Shown here: in pieces, positions 16,537 to 25,696 of the stretch | Numbering within the stretch: position 1 is the stretch's first letter | Layout: the number at the start of each line of letters is the position of its first letter | Source: Bog-532 sp963742865 | GTDB lineage: Bacteria; Actinomycetota; Actinomycetes; Streptosporangiales; Streptosporangiaceae | DNA: 64,000 nt | NCBI GenBank assembly: GCA_963742865.1 | Contig: CAVUNW010000015.1 | Location: 124,001-188,000, forward strand | Direction: 5' to 3' | The notes under the pieces: model-generated | Seen by the model: only the letters and a program-made list of their open reading frames with translations | The model's database searches: none | Told to the model about the DNA's origin: nothing | Program-made: the position numbers and the translations under genes

Positions 16537-18215
16537 CCGCGCCGGTGGCCGAGCGGGGGTCAGCTCGGCAGTCTGGCAGGGGGATCGGCCGGGCCGCCGC
16601 GATCATCGGCGTGCTCACCGTGGTGTCCGGCGTCGTCGGTTTCGGGCGCCAGCTCGTCTTCGCGCACACCGTCGGGGCCAGCTGCGTCGGCACGGCTTAC
16701 ACAACGGCCAACCAGGTGCCGAACATCATTTACGACATCGTTCTCGGCGGCGCACTGACCAGCGCCGTCGTGCCCGTCCTGGCCGGCCCGGCGGCACGGG
16801 CCGCGGACGGGACGAACGGCGGCGCGGCGGACGCGCAGCGGATCGCATCCGCCCTGCTGACCTGGGCGATGCTGCTGCTGGTGCCGGCCGCGGCCGTGAT
16901 CGCACTGGTCGCCGGCCCGCTGACCGCGCTGCTCATCCCGGCCGCCCGCGGCTGCGGGCACGCGGCCACGCTGGCGGCCAGCGCGCAGATGCTGGTCGCA
17001 TTCGCGCCGCAGATCCCGCTGTACGGCCTGGCGGTTGTGCTCTACGGAATCCTCCAGTCCCATCGCCGTTTCACCGCCCCGGCGCTCGCGCCCATCCTGT
17101 CCAGCGTCGTGGTGACGGGCGCCTATCTGGGCTTCCAGGCCCTCGGGAACGGCTACCAGAACCGGCCCGGGGCGCTCCCGGCCAGCGCGGAACTAACCCT
17201 GGCGCTGGGCACCACCGCCGGTGTGGCCGCGCTCGCCCTGACCGCGGGCGTTCCGGTCGGCCGGCTCCGGCTGGGACTCCGGCCCGCGCTGCGTTTCCCG
17301 GACGGCGTCGCGGCCCGGGTGCGCGCGCTGGCCCTGGTGGGCATGATCACGCTGATCGCCCAGGACCTGTCGACGGTGGCGGCCATCGTGCTCGCCAATG
17401 GCCGCGGCGCGAGCGGCGCGCTCGTCCTGTACAGCTACGGCTGGCAGGTCTTCTTCCTCGTGTACGCGGGCCTCGCCGTGCCCGTGGCCATCAGCGCGTT
17501 CCCGGTGCTGTCCGCGCGCGCCGACGACAAAGCCCCAGCCGCGCAGGCGGAATTCGGCGCCACCAGTGCCACCGCCAGCCGCGCGGTCATGCTCATGTCC
17601 TGCCTGGGAACCGCGGTGCTGGTCGGCGCGTGCGTGCCGCTGGCACGCGTGTTCGCCACCCACGACGTCGCGCAAGCCAGGCAGCTCGCCGTCGCACTGG
17701 CCCTGTTCGCGCCGGGCCTGGTCGGCTACGGGCTGACCGCGAACCTGTCCCGGGTCATGTTCGCTGCCGGGCACAGCCGGATGACGGCCGTCGCGGTGGC
17801 CGGGGGCTGGCTGCTGGTCATCGCGGCCGACGTCGCCATCGTCCCGTTCGTCCCGCGGTCCTGGGTCGTTCCGGCGCTCGGCCTGGGCACGACGATCGGG
17901 CTGACCGTGGCCGGGCTCGCGCTCACCGCCACCGTGGGCCGCGCGCTCGGCCGGCCCGCTCTCCGGGGAGTTCCGCGGGCCACACTCGCGGGCCTGGGCG
18001 GCGCCCTGGCCGGGGCGGCCGCTGGTGCCGGGGTGTCCGCGGCCCTGCCGGTGCACGGCTTCCTGCCGAATGCCGCGGTGACGGTGCTGGCGAGTGCCGT
18101 GGCCACGCTGGTGTTCCTCGGCGTGACGCTGCTCGCCGACGGCGGGGACCTCCGCGCCGGGGCCGGCCGCCTGCTCGGCCGGTTCCGGGCCCCGCGCCCG
18201 CAGGCTGGAGCATGA
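16533..18215 (+). CDS. MurJ-family integral membrane protein (MVF fold)
   Basis: A 560-residue MATE/MVF-fold membrane protein with about 14 TM helices. The MurJ-type start is clear: AAIIGVLTVVSGVVGFGRQLVFAHTVG, then ANQVPNIIYDIVLGGALTSAVVPVL. Family members flip lipid II or other undecaprenyl-linked precursors. Its position with steA/steB suggests a role in the septal or envelope pathway; whether it is the essential flippase or a paralogue cannot be told. The start GTG overlaps the previous gene by four bases. Confidence 0.85.
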   Translation: MTAPVAERGSARQSGRGIGRAAAIIGVLTVVSGVVGFGRQLVFAHTVGASCVGTAYTTANQVPNIIYDIVLGGALTSAVVPVLAGPAARAADGTNGGAADAQRIASALLTWAMLLLVPAAAVIALVAGPLTALLIPAARGCGHAATLAASAQMLVAFAPQIPLYGLAVVLYGILQSHRRFTAPALAPILSSVVVTGAYLGFQALGNGYQNRPGALPASAELTLALGTTAGVAALALTAGVPVGRLRLGLRPALRFPDGVAARVRALALVGMITLIAQDLSTVAAIVLANGRGASGALVLYSYGWQVFFLVYAGLAVPVAISAFPVLSARADDKAPAAQAEFGATSATASRAVMLMSCLGTAVLVGACVPLARVFATHDVAQARQLAVALALFAPGLVGYGLTANLSRVMFAAGHSRMTAVAVAGGWLLVIAADVAIVPFVPRSWVVPALGLGTTIGLTVAGLALTATVGRALGRPALRGVPRATLAGLGGALAGAAAGAGVSAALPVHGFLPNAAVTVLASAVATLVFLGVTLLADGGDLRAGAGRLLGRFRAPRPQAGA

Positions 18216-18298
18216 GGAGCCTGGGCGTAAGGGGGCCGGGGTGTGAGGGGCCTGGGCGTGACGGGACCGGGGCAGCGGGTGGCCGGAGGGCGGCACGG

Positions 18299-19429
18299 GT
18301 GAAGGTGGCGTTTGTGCTCGGCACGACGGCCGGGGGCACCGGACGTCACGTGCAGATGCTGGCCGCCGGGTGCGCGGCCCGCGGCATCGAGGCCGAGATC
18401 TTCGCGCCGGGGAAGACACAGCGCACATTCTCGTTCGGCCCGGGGGTGACGGTACGGGCCGTCGAGTTCACCGACCGGCCCCGGTCCCGCGACGGGTGGG
18501 CGGTGCTGCGGCTGCGCCAGCTGATCACCCGTTCCAGCGCGGATACGGTGCACGCGCACGGGCTGCGCGCCGGTGCGCTGACCGCGATCGCGCTGGCGTT
18601 CATCCCGCCCGCCCGGCGGCCGCCGCTGGTGGTGACCGTGCACAACGCGCCGCCCGCGGCCGGTGCCACCGGCGCGATCTACCGGGGGCTGGAACAGGTG
18701 GTCGCGCGGGGCGCCGCCACGGTGCTATGCGTCTCCGCCGATCTGGAGGAGCGGATGCGCCGGGCCGGGGCGCGTGATGTGGGTCGTGCGCTGGTCCCGT
18801 CCCCGCCGGCGGACGGGACCCCCGGCCAGGATGCGGTCCAGGCCGTGCGGAAGGAACTGGCCGGCGGTACCGGCCGTTCCATCGTCCTGGCCGTGGGGCG
18901 GCTGGCCGAGCAGAAGGACTTCGCCAGCCTGATCGACGCCTCGCGGCAGTGGCCGGACCTCGACCCGGCGCCGGTGCTCGCCATCGCCGGGGAAGGCCCG
19001 CTGGCCGAATCCCTGGCCGCGCGCGCCGCATCGCGCGCCGTATCTCCAGGCGCGGCGGTCCGCTTCCTCGGCTCCCGCGCCGACGTGCCCACCCTGCTCG
19101 CCGCGGCCAGCGTGTTCGTGCTGCCCAGCCGGTGGGAGGGCCAGCCGCTGATCCTGCAGGAGGCGCTGGCCGCCGGGTGCCCGATCGTGGCCAGCCGGGC
19201 CGGCGGCATCCCCGATCTGACCGGGGAGGACGCGGCGCTGCTCGTCCCGCCCGGGGACGTGGACGCGCTGGCCGCTGCGGTCCGGCGGGTCCTGACCGAC
19301 GAGGTGCTCGCGCAGCGCCTGGCGGCCGCCGCGCGAGAGCGCGCCCGGGGGCTTCCCACCGCAGACGACGCCGTCGAGGCGGCATTGGCCACCTACCGCC
19401 GGCTCACGTCCGGCCGTGAGCCGGCCTAA
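18299..19429 (+). CDS. glycosyltransferase family 4 (GT-B fold)
   Basis: A 376-residue retaining GT-B glycosyltransferase. From GTG 18299, preceded by GGAGGG, it reads KVAFVLGTTAGGTGRHV (N-terminal Rossmann loop), VHAHGLRAGALTA, then AVGRLAEQKDFASLIDA, IAGEGPLAESL and the nucleotide-sugar site PSRWEGQPLILQEALAAGCPIVAS. It is the last gene of the steA-murJ unit, after an 83-bp spacer with a 31-bp near-repeat. Substrate unknown; envelope lipid or precursor glycosylation is the likely setting. A longer open frame running from 16469 is a shadow of murJ. Confidence 0.88.
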   Translation: MKVAFVLGTTAGGTGRHVQMLAAGCAARGIEAEIFAPGKTQRTFSFGPGVTVRAVEFTDRPRSRDGWAVLRLRQLITRSSADTVHAHGLRAGALTAIALAFIPPARRPPLVVTVHNAPPAAGATGAIYRGLEQVVARGAATVLCVSADLEERMRRAGARDVGRALVPSPPADGTPGQDAVQAVRKELAGGTGRSIVLAVGRLAEQKDFASLIDASRQWPDLDPAPVLAIAGEGPLAESLAARAASRAVSPGAAVRFLGSRADVPTLLAAASVFVLPSRWEGQPLILQEALAAGCPIVASRAGGIPDLTGEDAALLVPPGDVDALAAAVRRVLTDEVLAQRLAAAARERARGLPTADDAVEAALATYRRLTSGREPA

Positions 19430-19616
19430 GCTGGCGGCGTTCGCGGCGTATGCTGGATCTGGCAGCCACGCCTGCCGGATCCGAGCTATGCCAGCCCGGC
19501 GCTGGGGACAGCGTTCGAGGACAAGAGCGGCACAGCCCTCGCGTGCATTTCCTCCTTCCATCGTGATGCCTCTGCGGTGGCCAGGCGCCGGGACGGCCGA
19601 CTGGGACGAGGGCACG

Positions 19617-20795
19617 ATGTCGCACGACAAGATCAGCGCTGCCGCGCGCAGGCGCATGGCCGAGACGGGTGAGACGTACGCCGCTGCCCGGCGTGAGGTC
19701 ATCAGGGAACACCAGGCGGCCGGAGGTGGTGCGTCCGGTAGTGCTGCGGCCGGGGCTGCTGCGGCCGGGGGCGAGGTCCCGCCGGAGCCGCGGTGGTTCG
19801 CGATCAGCTACCGCGAGCGCGGACTGGACCGGATGACCGCCTGGCTGGACACATTCCTGTTCCGGGCCGGCCCGGGGGTATCAGGGGTGGAGGTCGGCCC
19901 GGCCGAGGTCCGGGTGCGGATGGGATCCTTCCGGCTCGACATGCCCCGCGATTCGGTTCGTTCGGTCAGGCGATCCCAGGCCCGGGTCCGGGGGACGACC
20001 GGCGTGCACGGCGGCCGGGGGCGGTGGCTGGTGAATGGTTCCCCTGACGGCCTGGTGGAGCTGGCCCTCGACCCACCGGGCGAGCTCGCGCCCGGCATCG
20101 ACACCCTCTTCCGCCGGGAGAAGGTGGACCTGCTGATCGTGAGCCTGGTCGACCCGGACGGGTTCATCGCGGCGTTCGGGCCTGACGGCGCTAGGCGCCG
20201 GTACGGGCTGCGAGCGGTTCAGGGCCGCGCCAGCCAGTCAGGGCCGCGCCAGCCAGTCAGGGCCGCGCCAGCCAGTCAGGGCCGCGCCAGCCAGTCGGCG
20301 GCGAGGATCGCGGCGAGCTTTTCCAGCAACGGGCCGGCATCAGCCATGCTGACGGCGACATCCGGTTCGAGATCGGCTAGCGCGTACGCCCCGGCGATCC
20401 CGGCCTCGGCCAGGGCCGCGGGGTCGAGGGCACAAGCGCCCGCTACGGCGACCACCGGCGTCCGTGCCGACACGGCCCGGGTGGCCCGGGCGACACCTAC
20501 CGGGGCCTTGCCGCGGAGCGTCTGCGCGTCCAGCGATCCCTCGCCCGTGATCACCAGGTCCGCCTCCGCCGCCCGTTCGGCGAAGGACACCAGTTCCAGC
20601 ACCACCTCGATGCCCGGCCGCATCCGCGCACCCAGGAAGGTCATCGCGGCGAAACCGAGACCACCCGCGGCGCCCGCCCCCGGCAGGCCGCGGAAACCGT
20701 CGCCCAGCGCCGCCTCCGCTAGGTCGGCCCACCGGGCCAGGCCGTCCTCCAGGACCGCGATATCGGCCGGGGACGCGCCCTTCTGCGGGCCGTAG
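19617..20795 (+). CDS. conserved actinobacterial protein, function unknown, runs through at its 3' end
   Basis: The conserved part (about 200 residues, 19617 to about 20215) begins MSHDKISAAARRRMAETGE and contains EPRWFAISYRERGLDRMTAWLD, VEVGPAEVRVRMGSFRLDMP and FRREKVDLLIVSLVDPDGFI. I recognise it as a family common in actinobacteria without a known function. The N-terminal motif (charged helix, then GETYAAARREV) recurs in small actinobacterial proteins. The frame does not stop where expected but runs through four 19-bp repeats and on, antisense to glycerate kinase, to 20795. The true C-terminus probably lies near 20215-20230; the rest is unlikely to be real protein. Confidence 0.65.
   Translation: MSHDKISAAARRRMAETGETYAAARREVIREHQAAGGGASGSAAAGAAAAGGEVPPEPRWFAISYRERGLDRMTAWLDTFLFRAGPGVSGVEVGPAEVRVRMGSFRLDMPRDSVRSVRRSQARVRGTTGVHGGRGRWLVNGSPDGLVELALDPPGELAPGIDTLFRREKVDLLIVSLVDPDGFIAAFGPDGARRRYGLRAVQGRASQSGPRQPVRAAPASQGRASQSAARIAASFSSNGPASAMLTATSGSRSASAYAPAIPASARAAGSRAQAPATATTGVRADTARVARATPTGALPRSVCASSDPSPVITRSASAARSAKDTSSSTTSMPGRIRAPRKVIAAKPRPPAAPAPGRPRKPSPSAASARSAHRARPSSRTAISAGDAPFCGP
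20221..20296. repeat. 19-bp tandem repeat, four copies, at a convergent gene junction
   Basis: Four 19-bp units (20221-20239, 20240-20258, 20259-20277, 20278-20296). Each carries a TGA on the minus strand; the glycerate kinase gene stops at the first one it meets. On the plus strand 19 is not a multiple of three, so each extra copy shifts the facing gene's frame, which explains its missing stop. Confidence 0.9.
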
Positions 20796-21415
20796 ATCGC
20801 CGCCGCCCCGTCGGGCCCGAGCAGGGGATTGTTCACGTCACTGGCCAGCAGCACGTCCACGCTGGACATGTCCCGCAGGCCGGTCAGGTCGAGCTCGCGC
20901 AACCCGGCCAGCGCGCCGCCGCCGGGCCCGACCACGCTGCCGTCCGCACCCACCAGCCGACCGCCCAGAGCCGCGATCAGGCCGGCACCGCCGTCGGTGG
21001 TGGCGCTACCGCCCAGGCCCAGCACGATGTGCCGGGCGCCCGCGCCGACGGCGGCCGCGATGAGCTGACCGACCCCGTAGCTCGTCGCGGTCAGCGGCTG
21101 GGGGCGGCCGCCGGGCAACCGGCTGAGCCCGCAGGCCTGCGCCGCCTCCACGACGGCCACGTCGCCGGAGATCGCGAACGCCGCCGTGACCGGTTCGCCG
21201 GTCGGCCCGCTCACCTGAAGCTCAGCGCGCCGGTAACCTGCGGCCACCGCCGCGTCCACCGTGCCGTCGCCGCCGTCGGCCACTGGCACCTGGTCGGTCC
21301 GCACACCCGGGACCGCCGCCGCCAGACCCCGCGCCACATGCGCGGCCACCTCGGGTGCGGACAGTGAGCCCTTGAACTTGTCCGGCGCGATCAGCACCCG
21401 GGACTGGCCTGCCAC
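20276..21415 (-). CDS. glycerate kinase, type 1
   Basis: A 379-residue (from GTG 21415) ATP-dependent glycerate kinase of the GckA/GarK family, converting D-glycerate to 2-phosphoglycerate or 3-phosphoglycerate. Motifs: IAPDKFKGSLSA at the N-terminus, PVADGGDGTVDA, LGLGGSATTDGGAGL, ASDVNNPLLGP and VITGEGSLDAQTLRGK. The frame is open upstream to an ATG at 21478, but the conserved protein starts just after the GTG. Its stop lies in the 19-bp repeat array. It reads in the same direction as the GH1 gene upstream with a short gap, possibly one transcript. Confidence 0.9.
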   Translation of the reverse strand: MAGQSRVLIAPDKFKGSLSAPEVAAHVARGLAAAVPGVRTDQVPVADGGDGTVDAAVAAGYRRAELQVSGPTGEPVTAAFAISGDVAVVEAAQACGLSRLPGGRPQPLTATSYGVGQLIAAAVGAGARHIVLGLGGSATTDGGAGLIAALGGRLVGADGSVVGPGGGALAGLRELDLTGLRDMSSVDVLLASDVNNPLLGPDGAAAIYGPQKGASPADIAVLEDGLARWADLAEAALGDGFRGLPGAGAAGGLGFAAMTFLGARMRPGIEVVLELVSFAERAAEADLVITGEGSLDAQTLRGKAPVGVARATRAVSARTPVVAVAGACALDPAALAEAGIAGAYALADLEPDVAVSMADAGPLLEKLAAILAADWLARP

Positions 21416-21482
21416 CTCGTGGCGCCGGTACCGGGCGCCCCTCACCTTCGCGGGCCGGGACGGGCCTTCCTGGCGCATCGCC

Positions 21483-22889
21483 CTAATCCGCCGGGATCGA
21501 ATTCTTCCCGGCGACGTCGGCGAACCATCCGGCGCTGCGCTTCGGAATCCGGCGCTGCGTACCGTAGTCGACGAACACCAGGCCGAACCGCTTCGAGTAC
21601 CCGTGCTGCCACTCGAAGTTGTCCATCAGCGTCCAGGCGAAGTACCCGCGCAGGTCGGCGCCCGCGGTCAGGGCGCGGTGCGCCGCCCGCAGATGACCGC
21701 GCAGGTAGTCGATCCGCTCGGTGTCCTCGATCGTGCCGTCCGGATTGACGTAGTCGTCGTAGGCGGCGCCGTTCTCGGTGATGTACAGCGGCAGGCCGGG
21801 TGCGTCGTCGCGGAGCCGGACCAGCAGCTCGTACAGGCCGTCGGGGTGGACGAGCCAGTCCATCGCGGTGACCGGGATGCCGTCAGGGTGGGTGAAGACG
21901 GCGTAACCCCGGCCCATCGGGGTGTCCCCGCGCCGGTAGATGCCGTCCTCGCGGACACCGACGATGTGCGGCGCGTAGTAGTTCACGCCCAGGAAGTCGA
22001 TCGGCGACCGGATGATGCCGAAGTCCCCGTCCCGGACGATCTGCGGCCCGGGAACGTGCTCGGCCCCCAGCCGCGCGGGATACGCCCCGTCGACCAGGGG
22101 CCCGAGGAAGACCCCGTTCATTTCGGCGTCGATGTCGGCGGCCAGCTCGCGGTCCGCCGACTTCGCGGGGTCGGCGGGGTAGACGTGGGTCATGTTGAGC
22201 GTGATGCCGACCTCGGTGGGCACCCTGCCTGCCGGGGCGGCGGCCCGGACGGCGGCGGTGGCGCGGCCGTGCGCCAGCAGCAGATGGTGGGTGGTCGCCA
22301 TGCCCTGCCGCGCGTCCCGGATCCCGGGCGCGTGCTCGCCCCACCGGTAGCCCATGTTCGCGATCACCCACGGCTCGTTGATCGTGATCCATCGTCGAAC
22401 CCGGTCGCCCAGGGCCCCGGCCACGATGCCGGCGTAGTCAGCGAACAGCTCAGCGGTATCCCGGGTGGCCCAGCCGCCCTTGTCCTGCAGCGCCTGCGGC
22501 AGGTCCCAGTGGTAGAGCGTCACCAGCGGCGTGATCCCGTGCTCCAGCAGCGTGTCCACGACCCTGCTGTAGTGCGCCAGGCCCGCCGGGTTCGCGCTGC
22601 CCCGGCCGTCCGGCTGGATGCGCGGCCAGGAGATGGAGAACCGGTAGGCGCCGGCGTTCAGCCGGGACGCCAGGGCGATGTCGTCGGCGAACCGGTGGTA
22701 GTCGTCGCACGCGATGTCCCCGGTGTCGCCGTGCGTGATCCGCCCAGGCTGGTGGGTGAAGGTGTCCCAGATGGACCGGCCCTTCCCGTCTTCCGCCGGT
22801 GCGCCCTCGACCTGATACGCGGCGGTCGCCGCGCCCCACACGAAATCCGGGGGGAAGGCGTCGCGCCGCTGGCCGCCCGCTGGACTCAT
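21483..22889 (-). CDS. beta-glucosidase, glycoside hydrolase family 1
   Basis: A 468-residue GH1 enzyme that removes terminal beta-linked glucose from cello-oligosaccharides or glycosides. Residues seen: FPPDFVWGAATAAYQVEG at the start, TINEPWV (acid/base Glu) near residue 166, YITENGA (nucleophile Glu) near residue 363 and WTLMDNFEW near the end. The ATG at 22889 has GGAGGA six bases upstream; the open frame to 22958 is less likely. It is divergent from a LacI-type regulator, and a perfect LacI-type operator lies in the shared region, so sugar-responsive repression is expected. No signal peptide, so intracellular. Confidence 0.93.
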   Translation of the reverse strand: MSPAGGQRRDAFPPDFVWGAATAAYQVEGAPAEDGKGRSIWDTFTHQPGRITHGDTGDIACDDYHRFADDIALASRLNAGAYRFSISWPRIQPDGRGSANPAGLAHYSRVVDTLLEHGITPLVTLYHWDLPQALQDKGGWATRDTAELFADYAGIVAGALGDRVRRWITINEPWVIANMGYRWGEHAPGIRDARQGMATTHHLLLAHGRATAAVRAAAPAGRVPTEVGITLNMTHVYPADPAKSADRELAADIDAEMNGVFLGPLVDGAYPARLGAEHVPGPQIVRDGDFGIIRSPIDFLGVNYYAPHIVGVREDGIYRRGDTPMGRGYAVFTHPDGIPVTAMDWLVHPDGLYELLVRLRDDAPGLPLYITENGAAYDDYVNPDGTIEDTERIDYLRGHLRAAHRALTAGADLRGYFAWTLMDNFEWQHGYSKRFGLVFVDYGTQRRIPKRSAGWFADVAGKNSIPAD

Positions 22890-22926
22890 CCGATCCTCCT
22901 CGGCAACCCCGTCCCCGGGGCTAACG

Positions 22927-22955
22927 TTGACACCGCCTACATGCCCTTCTAGCAT
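22927..22955 (+). promoter_or_regulatory. sigma-70-type promoter of the lacI-family gene
   Basis: TTGACA (22927-22932), a 17-bp spacer and TAGCAT (22950-22955). Transcription would begin near 22962, so the operator at 22975-22988 lies just inside the transcript, suiting autorepression by roadblock. Confidence 0.65.
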
Positions 22956-22974
22956 CACAACCCAAACAGGTGAA

Positions 22975-22988
22975 TGTAACCGCTTACA
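22975..22988. promoter_or_regulatory. LacI-family operator
   Basis: TGTAACCGCTTACA is a perfect 14-bp palindrome with the central CG typical of LacI/GalR-family sites (TGTAAnCGnTTACA). It lies between the beta-glucosidase gene and the divergent lacI-family gene. Confidence 0.75.
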
Positions 22989-23011
22989 AAGCCTGAGTGC
23001 GAGGACGTTCC

Positions 23012-24053
23012 ATGCCCACCGTGTACGACGTCGCCCGCCTGGCCGGCGTCTCCACCGCGACGGTCTCCCGCGTCATGCGCGGTTCTGACCTGGTGCGGCC
23101 GGATACCCGCGAGCGGGTCCTGGCGGTGATCGACGAGGTGGGTTTCGTCCCCGACGCCTCCGCGCAGGGGCTGTCCCGACGGCGCAAGGAGATCATCGGG
23201 CTGATCGCACTGGAGCGCGGGGTCGACGAGACCGACATCGAGCGGGACGGGCTCCTGTTCGTGGACCAGATCGTGCATGCCGTGGAGGCGGTGCTCCGCG
23301 GCACCGGATGCTCGCTGCTGCTTTCGTTCGGCCGTAATGGCAGGGCGTTCGCCGAACGGGTCCGCGCCCTGTCCGGCAAGGTCGACGGGCTGCTGGTGAT
23401 CGAGGACGCGCTGCCGGCCGACACAGTTGCGGGTCCTGTCGCGCCGGCTGCCCCTGGTGGCCATCGCGTCATCGCCGGGGGAGCGGGGCCTGGACGCGAT
23501 CCGGGTCGACAACGCCGGCGGCATGGACCAGCTCGCGGCGCACCTGGTCACCGGCCACGGTTACCGGCGGCTGGGTTTCGCCTGCGGGCCGCCGGACGCG
23601 CCCGACGCGGTGGAGCGCCTGGCCGCGTTCTCTACGGCGGTCCGCGGCCACCCGGACTGCACCCTCGACGTGGTCCCGGGCGGGGACTTCTCGGAGGCCA
23701 GCGGGCGCACCGCGGCGCGCGTGCTGCTGGGCCGGGAGGCCGTGCCCGAGGCGGTCGCGTGCGCGAACGACCAGATGGCGATCGGCGTCGTGCGCGAACT
23801 GCAGCGGTCGGGCATCCGGGTGCCCGCCGACGTCGCGGTGACCGGATTCGACAACATCTTCCCCGGCGGCATTGTGGACCCCACGCTGACCACGGTCGGC
23901 CAGCCGTTCCGGGAGCTCGGGGCGCGCGCGGCGGCCCGCCTGCTGGAGCGGATCGCGGGCAGCGAGGCCGAGCCACATGCCGAAGTCCTGCCAACCGGCC
24001 TTGTCATCCGGCGCAGCTGTGGCTGCCCGGCCAACCCCTCGCCGGCCGCATGA
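23012..24053 (+). CDS. LacI-family transcriptional regulator, one frameshift
   Basis: A regulator of about 346 residues. The N-terminal helix-turn-helix is VYDVARLAGVSTATVSRVMRG, followed by the hinge and the start of the sugar-binding domain (EIIGLIALERG). The frame breaks near 23423-23432 and continues in another frame with LPLVAIASSPGERGLDAIRVDN, HGYRRLGFACGPPDAPDAV, ACANDQMAIGVVREL and VAVTGFDNIFPGG. The C-terminus ends with RRSCGCP. ATG 23012 follows GAGGA. It probably represses the divergent GH1 gene and itself through the operator at 22975. The shift looks like a one-base error. Confidence 0.88.
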
Positions 24054-24070
24054 AACCGGCGGGTCACGCC

Positions 24071-24103
24071 GGGTCCGCCGCGCCCCGCTTGCGCGGCGGA
24101 CCC
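24071..24103 (+). terminator. hairpin terminator after the lacI-family gene
   Basis: A 12-bp perfect stem (24071-24082 with 24092-24103, GGGTCCGCCGCG against its complement) and a nine-base loop, 18 bases after the stop codon. No strong T-run follows, as is common in this GC range. Confidence 0.65.
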
Positions 24104-24510
24104 GTCCCGTGGCCGTCCCTGAGCAGGCCGGCCAGCGAGCCGGCCGTTCCCGGGCGGGACGGCTCTCGCCGGGACCGGTCGTAAGCGCCGGGCTGGGCGC
24201 CGTGCCCAGTCCGGCGAGGTGAGACACCCGACACGGTAATGCGTGGCGGTGCGCGGCCAGACCGGGTACCGCCACGCGCTCCCCGCTGCGCTGGCCGCTC
24301 CGCTACGCGCTCCCCGCTGCGCTGGCCGCTCCGCCACGCGCTCGCCCGCCCAGCCATGAAAGCCCCGGTAGGCGCTCATAACTCCCCACCGTGACCCCGA
24401 TCGGACACCGGCCGTTCAGCGTCCGGCCACCCAAACCCACAGGCCCCGTCACAGGCCCTGGATAGAAGTAGATGTCCGCATGGTGACAACGAAGTTGTAG
24501 GGGGCAGCAC
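24104..24510. other. 407-bp intergenic stretch
   Basis: No gene seen. It holds a 31-bp tandem duplication (24274-24334) and, nearer its right end, the promoter region of the secreted protein gene, whose ATG is preceded by AGGGGG. Confidence 0.5.
24274..24334. repeat. 31-bp direct repeat, two copies
   Basis: Copies begin at 24274 and 24305, each starting ACGCGCTCCCCGCTGCGCTG. A third partial start (CACGCGCTC) follows at about 24335. Noncoding. Confidence 0.85.
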
Positions 24511-25677
24511 ATGCGCATTTCTCCGAAGGGCCTGGCCGCGGTGGCGGCGGCCGTTCCGCTCGGCTTGCTGGGCGCCGGGACCGCGCTCGCCGCACCGGCC
24601 CACTCGGCTTCCGGATATCAGGCCACGACGGTCCTGTCGGGCCAGAGCCTGAGCCACACGTTCACGACCGCCGCCGGCAAGTCCGGGCACGAGCACCTGA
24701 CCCTGCCCGACGACATCACGGTCCTGCACGGCATTATCTACGTCGGCTTCCAGAACGGTGTGGGACCGCAGGGCCAGGGCAGCACCGACGGCAACCGCGA
24801 CAGCACGGTCGTGGCCTTCACCAGCCAGGGCAAGCGCGTCGGCCAGTGGGATATCCGCGGCAAGTGCGACGGGCTGACCGCCGACCCCGGGACCGGCAAG
24901 GTCATCGCGACGGTGAACGAGGACGCCAACTCCAGCCTCTACACCATCGCCCCGGACGCATGGCGAGGCGGTCAGGTCGAGCACTACTCCTACAACGAGC
25001 CGCTCCCGCATAAGGGCGGCACCGATGCCATCTCGGTGTACCACGGCCAGCTGCTGATCAGCGCGTCCGCGCCGGGTACCACCGGAGCCGCGGCACCCAA
25101 TGCGGCCTACCCCGCGGTTTACGACGTGTCCCTTGACGGGCGGACCCACGTCGCGACCGTCCACCCGCTCTTCTCCGACGAAGCCCAGGCCACGGTGGCC
25201 AACTCGGGGGCCGGGGCAGGAAAGGTCGTCCACCTCGCCCTGACCGACCCGGATTCCAGCGAAGTTGTGCCCCCGGTGGCGCCCCGCTTCCGCGGCGACT
25301 TCATGCTGACCAGTCAGGGTGACCAGCAGCAGATTTACGTGCGGCACGCCGGCGCGTCGCACCAGGCGCTGTCGGTGCTGAACCTGTCCCAGTCGGTCGA
25401 CGACACCGCGTGGGCGGCCAGCTGGCACGGGCGGCTCTACGCCACCGACAACGGCGGGGACACGGTCGACGTGGTGACCGGCTCGTTCCGTCCGGGGACC
25501 GCGTTCGCCGCCGTCACGCCGTGCGGCTCCAACAGCGCGCCGGCGACCTGCCCGGCGCCCCCGAAGTACCCGGCGAACTACCTCGGCCTGCTGAACATGT
25601 CCACTGGCCAAATCAGCCCGGTGACGCTGCACGGGGCCGCGCTGCATCCACAGGGCCTGCTGTTCGTCTCGCCGTGA
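24511..25677 (+). CDS. secreted protein, probably beta-propeller-like, function unknown
   Basis: A 388-residue exported protein. The signal peptide is clear: RISPKG, hydrophobic core, cleavage near GTALAAPAHSA (about residue 28). The mature part has repeated strand-rich segments such as LPDDITVLHGIIYVGFQNG, STVVAFTSQGKRVGQWDI, KCDGLTADPGTGKVIATVNED and HGRLYATDNGGDTVDVVTG, which resemble the blades of a beta-propeller (strictosidine synthase/SMP-30 or NHL-like). A CGSNSAPATC pair of Cys near the end may form a disulfide. AGGGGG precedes the ATG. Partner and ligand unknown. Confidence 0.75.
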   Translation: MRISPKGLAAVAAAVPLGLLGAGTALAAPAHSASGYQATTVLSGQSLSHTFTTAAGKSGHEHLTLPDDITVLHGIIYVGFQNGVGPQGQGSTDGNRDSTVVAFTSQGKRVGQWDIRGKCDGLTADPGTGKVIATVNEDANSSLYTIAPDAWRGGQVEHYSYNEPLPHKGGTDAISVYHGQLLISASAPGTTGAAAPNAAYPAVYDVSLDGRTHVATVHPLFSDEAQATVANSGAGAGKVVHLALTDPDSSEVVPPVAPRFRGDFMLTSQGDQQQIYVRHAGASHQALSVLNLSQSVDDTAWAASWHGRLYATDNGGDTVDVVTGSFRPGTAFAAVTPCGSNSAPATCPAPPKYPANYLGLLNMSTGQISPVTLHGAALHPQGLLFVSP

Positions 25678-25696
25678 GCCGGTCTAACCTGGCGCC

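Noticed and set aside
18216..18298. A small gene between murJ and the glycosyltransferase
   Set aside because: Only an imperfect 31-bp repeat (CCTGGGCGT at 18220 and 18251) is present, with stops in all useful frames.
16469..19429. A 986-residue open frame covering murJ and the following glycosyltransferase
   Set aside because: The first 600 residues are Arg/Gly-rich shadow of murJ in another frame; only the part from 18299 has protein-like motifs.
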